Source of the DNA: Candidatus Peribacteria bacterium
GTDB lineage: Bacteria; Patescibacteriota; Gracilibacteria; UBA1369; LOWO2-01-FULL-3
Direction: 5' to 3'
Assembly (NCBI GenBank): GCA_943357285.1
Contig: CALRGJ010000011.1
Span: 1 to 36,306 of the forward strand
DNA length: 36,306 bases
In this document: positions 33,504-36,306 of the stretch, in pieces
Layout: every line of letters begins with the position of its first letter
How positions within the stretch are numbered: position 1 is the stretch's first letter
The notes under the pieces: generated by a model
What the model saw: only the letters and a program-made list of their open reading frames with translations
Told to the model about the DNA's origin: nothing
The model's database searches: none
Made by a program: the position numbers and the translations under genes

Positions 33504-34307
33504 TTATTTGCTGCGTAGACTAAGAAGCGAGGATAGGAAGAAAACAAGAATAGCAATTAGTGTGATTGTTCCCCCACTGGCCCAGCCTAAATAGTATGCA
33601 GCAAAAAGTCCGGAGATTACTGAAAAAACAGAAATGAACACGGAAATTATCAAAGTTTTCAAAAAGCTTTTTTTGAATTGCATTGCAGCTATTACTGGAA
33701 TAACCATGAGCGCTCCCACAAGTAGTATTCCTACAATTCTCATTGAAAGTGAAACTATAATTGCAGCCAACACCACAAGTACTTGATTGAGTCTGCGCAC
33801 AGGCAAACCGCTCACGATTGCTAATTCTTCATCGAGAGAAATGGCAAAAAGCTGGCGATAAATTAAAAGGATAGTTATTACAACTACTAAGCCAAGTCCT
33901 AAAATAAGTTTTAAATCTGTTGGTGTCACGGTAGCAATGCTGCCAAAAAGTACACTTGAGAGATTTAAATTTATTCCTTTTGATGCGCTGATCAGCACTG
34001 AGGCAAGAGCGAGACCACCCGACAGAAAGATAGCCAGGCCGGCTTCGCCCAGGACCTTACCGGAGCTGCGTAATTTCTCTACAGTAAGTGCAGTGGTGAT
34101 AGACAAAGCAAGTGCGGCCAAAACTGGCTGTAGGCCTAATAGAGAAGCTCCAGCTACACCGGCTAGAGATACATGTGCCAAAGTATCAGCCATAAAGGAA
34201 TATCGACGAGTTACCAGAAAAATTCCAACTAGTGGCGCAATGATAGCTATGGCAAAACCAGCCACGAAAGCTCTGACCATGAAATCGTAATTAAATATTT
34301 CAAGCAT
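33504..34307 (-). CDS. znuB: Zinc/manganese ABC transporter permease
   Basis: A 267-residue ABC-3 family permease with about eight to nine membrane helices. Conserved features are the start FNYDFMVRAFVAGFAIAIIA, GIFLVTRRYSFMADTLAHVSLAG, the cytosolic EKLRSSGKVLGEAGLAIFLS loop that meets the ATPase, and GILLVGALMVIPVIAA. It forms the membrane channel for ZnuC and ZnuA. Its start overlaps the znuC stop by 8 nt. The zinc assignment rests on the Zur-like regulator and the His-rich ZnuC tail; manganese cannot be excluded. Confidence 0.88.
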   Translation of the reverse strand: MLEIFNYDFMVRAFVAGFAIAIIAPLVGIFLVTRRYSFMADTLAHVSLAGVAGASLLGLQPVLAALALSITTALTVEKLRSSGKVLGEAGLAIFLSGGLALASVLISASKGINLNLSSVLFGSIATVTPTDLKLILGLGLVVVITILLIYRQLFAISLDEELAIVSGLPVRRLNQVLVVLAAIIVSLSMRIVGILLVGALMVIPVIAAMQFKKSFLKTLIISVFISVFSVISGLFAAYYLGWASGGTITLIAILVFFLSSLLSLRSK

Positions 34308-35070
34308 GGTCGTGGTGGTGATGGATAATTGTCTTATCTGAGCCGTAAAGTGCGTTCAATATTTCCTTACTGTTATGTTTCATATCTTCGTGTTTGCATG
34401 TGGAAACCAATTCCCTATTCAGACAAAGAACGGAATCAACTTCCTTAGCTACCGCCTCAATATCATGAGAAACTATAATAATAGTCATCCCATGCCATTG
34501 ATTTAAATCTTTCAAAAGTGAGTAAAAATTTTTCGTAGCTTTCATGTCTACACCTGTTGTGGGCTCATCAAGAATCAAAATTGATGGCTCGGAAGCGAGA
34601 GCTCTGGCAATGAAGACGCGCTGTTTTTCTCCTCCCGATAAATCATCAATTGAACGATGACGAAATTTTTCAACGTCGGTATCGAGCATGGCGGTTTCGA
34701 TGGCTTTTAGATCTGATTTCCTGAAGTGACCACCAATTCCGATATTGCTTAATCTTCCACTGGTTACTACTTCTTCCACAGTGGCAGGACATTGAATATT
34801 TGCTTGAACAATGCGTTGAGGGACATAGCCGATTTTCCCTTTACGGCGTGCTTTTTCCGGAGTGAGTCCATGAATACGCACTTTACCTTTTTGAGAAGAA
34901 GTGAGTCCGGTAATTAATTTCAAAAGCGTAGTTTTTCCGCCGCCGTTTGGTCCTATAAGTCCTACATATTCACCCTGCTTTATTTCAAAGGAAACATTCT
35001 CCAGAATTCTAGTATTCTGATAAGAAAACGATAGCGACTCTACTTTTATTGCTGTTTCTTTTATTTGCAT
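34300..35070 (-). CDS. znuC: Zinc/manganese ABC transporter ATPase with His tail
   Basis: A 256-residue ABC ATPase. Walker A GPNGGGKTT (39-47), Q-loop YVPQRIVQAN, signature LSGGEKQR, Walker B ILILDEPTTGVD and the switch His in IIVSHD are intact. The C-terminus ends GSDKTIIHHHHDHA, a His-rich tail that could sense or buffer cytosolic zinc; similar His-rich ends occur in some ZnuC proteins. It energises import with ZnuB and ZnuA. It overlaps znuA by 10 nt and znuB by 8 nt. Confidence 0.92.
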   Translation of the reverse strand: MQIKETAIKVESLSFSYQNTRILENVSFEIKQGEYVGLIGPNGGGKTTLLKLITGLTSSQKGKVRIHGLTPEKARRKGKIGYVPQRIVQANIQCPATVEEVVTSGRLSNIGIGGHFRKSDLKAIETAMLDTDVEKFRHRSIDDLSGGEKQRVFIARALASEPSILILDEPTTGVDMKATKNFYSLLKDLNQWHGMTIIIVSHDIEAVAKEVDSVLCLNRELVSTCKHEDMKHNSKEILNALYGSDKTIIHHHHDHA

Positions 35071-35948
35071 TGCATTGCTGTTCGTAAATTTTTGAGATTT
35101 TCCTGCATGAGAACTAAATAGTCCTTACCCATCTTGGAATCTTCTTTAGTCAGACCTTCTATTGGATTCAAAACTAGAGACTTAGCACCAACTTCCTCTG
35201 ATATTGTGTCTGCTAATTTTGGGCTTACCAGTGTCTCAAAGAAAATATATTTAATATTATTTTTCTTTGCCAGATCGGAAAGATTTGCGAGACTTTTTGG
35301 TGATGGCTCCTCTTCTGGAGAGATGCCTGCAATCGGGAAGCTCTCAAATCCATACTGTGCAGACATATAGTGGAATGCGTCGTGAGACGTGATAATTTGT
35401 TTCAATTTACATTCCTTTAATCCTTCTCTGAATTCCCTATCAAGCGCCTTGAGATCATTCATAAGCCCTGCAGCATTGAGTTTATACTTCGCAGCATTCA
35501 TAGGATCAGCTTGAATAAAAGCATCACGAATCACCTCCACTTCCGATGAAAAATTTATTGGATTCAACCAAACATGCGGATCAGGATTTGTAGAATTTCC
35601 CATTTCAATTTTGCTTGTTGCTTTGACAGCTATCGTATCGTTTAGATTTGCAAAAACATTATCAGCCCAAGCATCTATTCCATATCCACTCATTATAAAT
35701 ATTTTGGAATCACTAACTACAGCAAGATCTTGAGGTGTAGGCTCGTAGTCGTGTGGCTCCACTCCCCCAGGAGTAATTTGGGTAACTTTCACTAATTTAC
35801 CTCCAACTTTTTGAGAAATATAAGCTAGCGGATAAAAGCTGACAGTCACATTCATTGGCTCAGGCTTTTCATTGGTTGGACGAGGATCTTTCACGGATGA
35901 ACATCCCGTTAAAGCTAGAATCAACATTGTTGCAAAAAATTTCTTCAT
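35061..35948 (-). CDS. znuA: Zinc/manganese-binding lipoprotein (cluster A-I)
   Basis: A 295-residue substrate-binding lipoprotein: signal MKKFFATMLILALTGCSS with modified Cys16. Metal ligands of the family are visible as His in GGVEPHDYEP, His in DPHVWLNP and His in TSHDAFHY, and an acidic ligand is expected in the FFETLVSP region. The His-rich mobile loop of some ZnuA proteins is missing. It captures the metal outside the membrane and delivers it to ZnuB. It starts 7 nt after the regulator gene, so the whole set is one operon. Confidence 0.9.
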   Translation of the reverse strand: MKKFFATMLILALTGCSSVKDPRPTNEKPEPMNVTVSFYPLAYISQKVGGKLVKVTQITPGGVEPHDYEPTPQDLAVVSDSKIFIMSGYGIDAWADNVFANLNDTIAVKATSKIEMGNSTNPDPHVWLNPINFSSEVEVIRDAFIQADPMNAAKYKLNAAGLMNDLKALDREFREGLKECKLKQIITSHDAFHYMSAQYGFESFPIAGISPEEEPSPKSLANLSDLAKKNNIKYIFFETLVSPKLADTISEEVGAKSLVLNPIEGLTKEDSKMGKDYLVLMQENLKNLRTAMQCK

Positions 35949-35955
35949 ATTAGTT

Positions 35956-36306
35956 TTATTTATTACAAGTGGCGCATTTTCCTAAAAATTCAAAGTAGTG
36001 ATTTTGAATCTTGAAATTAGGATTTTTAGCGCGAATAGATTTAATAAAATCGGTATCGTCCAGATGAATTTCTTCTACTTTATGGCATTTTTCACAGACT
36101 AATTGATGATGACAATGTTGCTCTTTTTTACATTCGAAATCTTTGCAGCAAAGGTATCCATTTTGTTCTTTGATAAAATGAACGAGGCCGAGTTTTTGGA
36201 AAGCTGCGAGAATGCGATAGGCGGTAGAAGTATCAATTGGGGTTTTCATTTTCTTTGACTCTGCCGCTATGTCATAAGCATTAAGACTCTTCTTTGATTT
36301 GGCTAA
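35956..36306 (-). CDS. zur: Fur-family regulator, probably Zur (N-terminus beyond window)
   Basis: Partial gene: the frame stays open to the window edge, so the ATG at 36249 is internal and not the start. The visible 116 residues begin in the winged helix (KKSLNAYDIAAESKK, then IDTSTAYRILAAFQKLGLVH with the recognition helix), followed by the dimerisation domain with HCHHQLVCEKCHKVEEIHLD and a second CXXC (CATCNK), the four-Cys structural zinc site. Position immediately upstream of znuA supports Zur, repressing zinc uptake when zinc is replete. The operator and promoter lie outside the window. About 20-30 residues are probably missing. Confidence 0.85.
   Translation of the reverse strand, partial: LAKSKKSLNAYDIAAESKKMKTPIDTSTAYRILAAFQKLGLVHFIKEQNGYLCCKDFECKKEQHCHHQLVCEKCHKVEEIHLDDTDFIKSIRAKNPNFKIQNHYFEFLGKCATCNK

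Overview
This window reads as a gene-dense, AT-rich bacterial chromosome segment. The long reading frames use the standard code: comF ends in TGA, and no in-frame TGA interrupts the conserved genes. Several proteins are of a kind usually met in Candidate Phyla Radiation (Patescibacteria) genomes: a membrane-anchored baseplate-J-like protein with a characteristic N-terminal domain, a PilV/shufflon-like surface protein, many tiny lipoproteins and a sortase. Lineage is inference. Normal TGA stops argue against Gracilibacteria/Absconditabacteria; Peregrinibacteria or a relative fits best. The gene content is mostly housekeeping. I see no insertion sequence, prophage or CRISPR array.

Layout. 1-3124 (minus): a Bax-inhibitor-1 membrane protein, then yceD-rpmF-nusB-rnc-Nudix, a tight translation/RNA-processing operon. 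3147-6676: alanine racemase converging on an unusual 798-residue tandem D-Ala-D-Ala ligase, together the D-Ala branch of peptidoglycan synthesis. 6990-10074: FtsA-like protein and the J-like membrane protein. 10101-11131: an HTH-phosphoribosyltransferase fusion behind a promoter that contains a 14-bp inverted repeat. 11199-15312: secreted and surface proteins, a Pro-rich protein, tRNA-Val(GAC) and a YqeG-like HAD phosphatase. 15361-18902: comF, a glycosyltransferase and PolX in a tight operon. 18942-24131: lipoprotein, second glycosyltransferase, dnaX and convergent ligA. 24200-27288: two proteins of unknown function and a sortase. 27427-31485: a long (p)ppGpp synthetase/hydrolase with four extra C-terminal membrane helices, ychF and aroD. 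31499-33503: a probably frameshifted small gene, a mini-lipoprotein, a ribosome hibernation factor and an RNA m5C methyltransferase. 33504-36306 (minus): a Fur/Zur regulator cut by the window edge, followed by znuA-znuC-znuB, a self-contained zinc-uptake operon.

Regulation is unusually legible. Many genes have near-consensus -35/-10 elements with 16-17 bp spacing, often with a TGn extended -10. Shine-Dalgarno sequences are mostly missing, and at several genes the predicted transcription start falls within a few bases of the start codon, suggesting leaderless mRNAs. Convergent genes abut or overlap at their stop codons.

The strongest candidates for new biology are the membrane-tethered Rel protein, the tandem Ddl fusion, the HTH-PRTase with its palindromic operator, a lipoprotein with four CX11C modules, and a helical domain shared by two otherwise unrelated low-complexity proteins.
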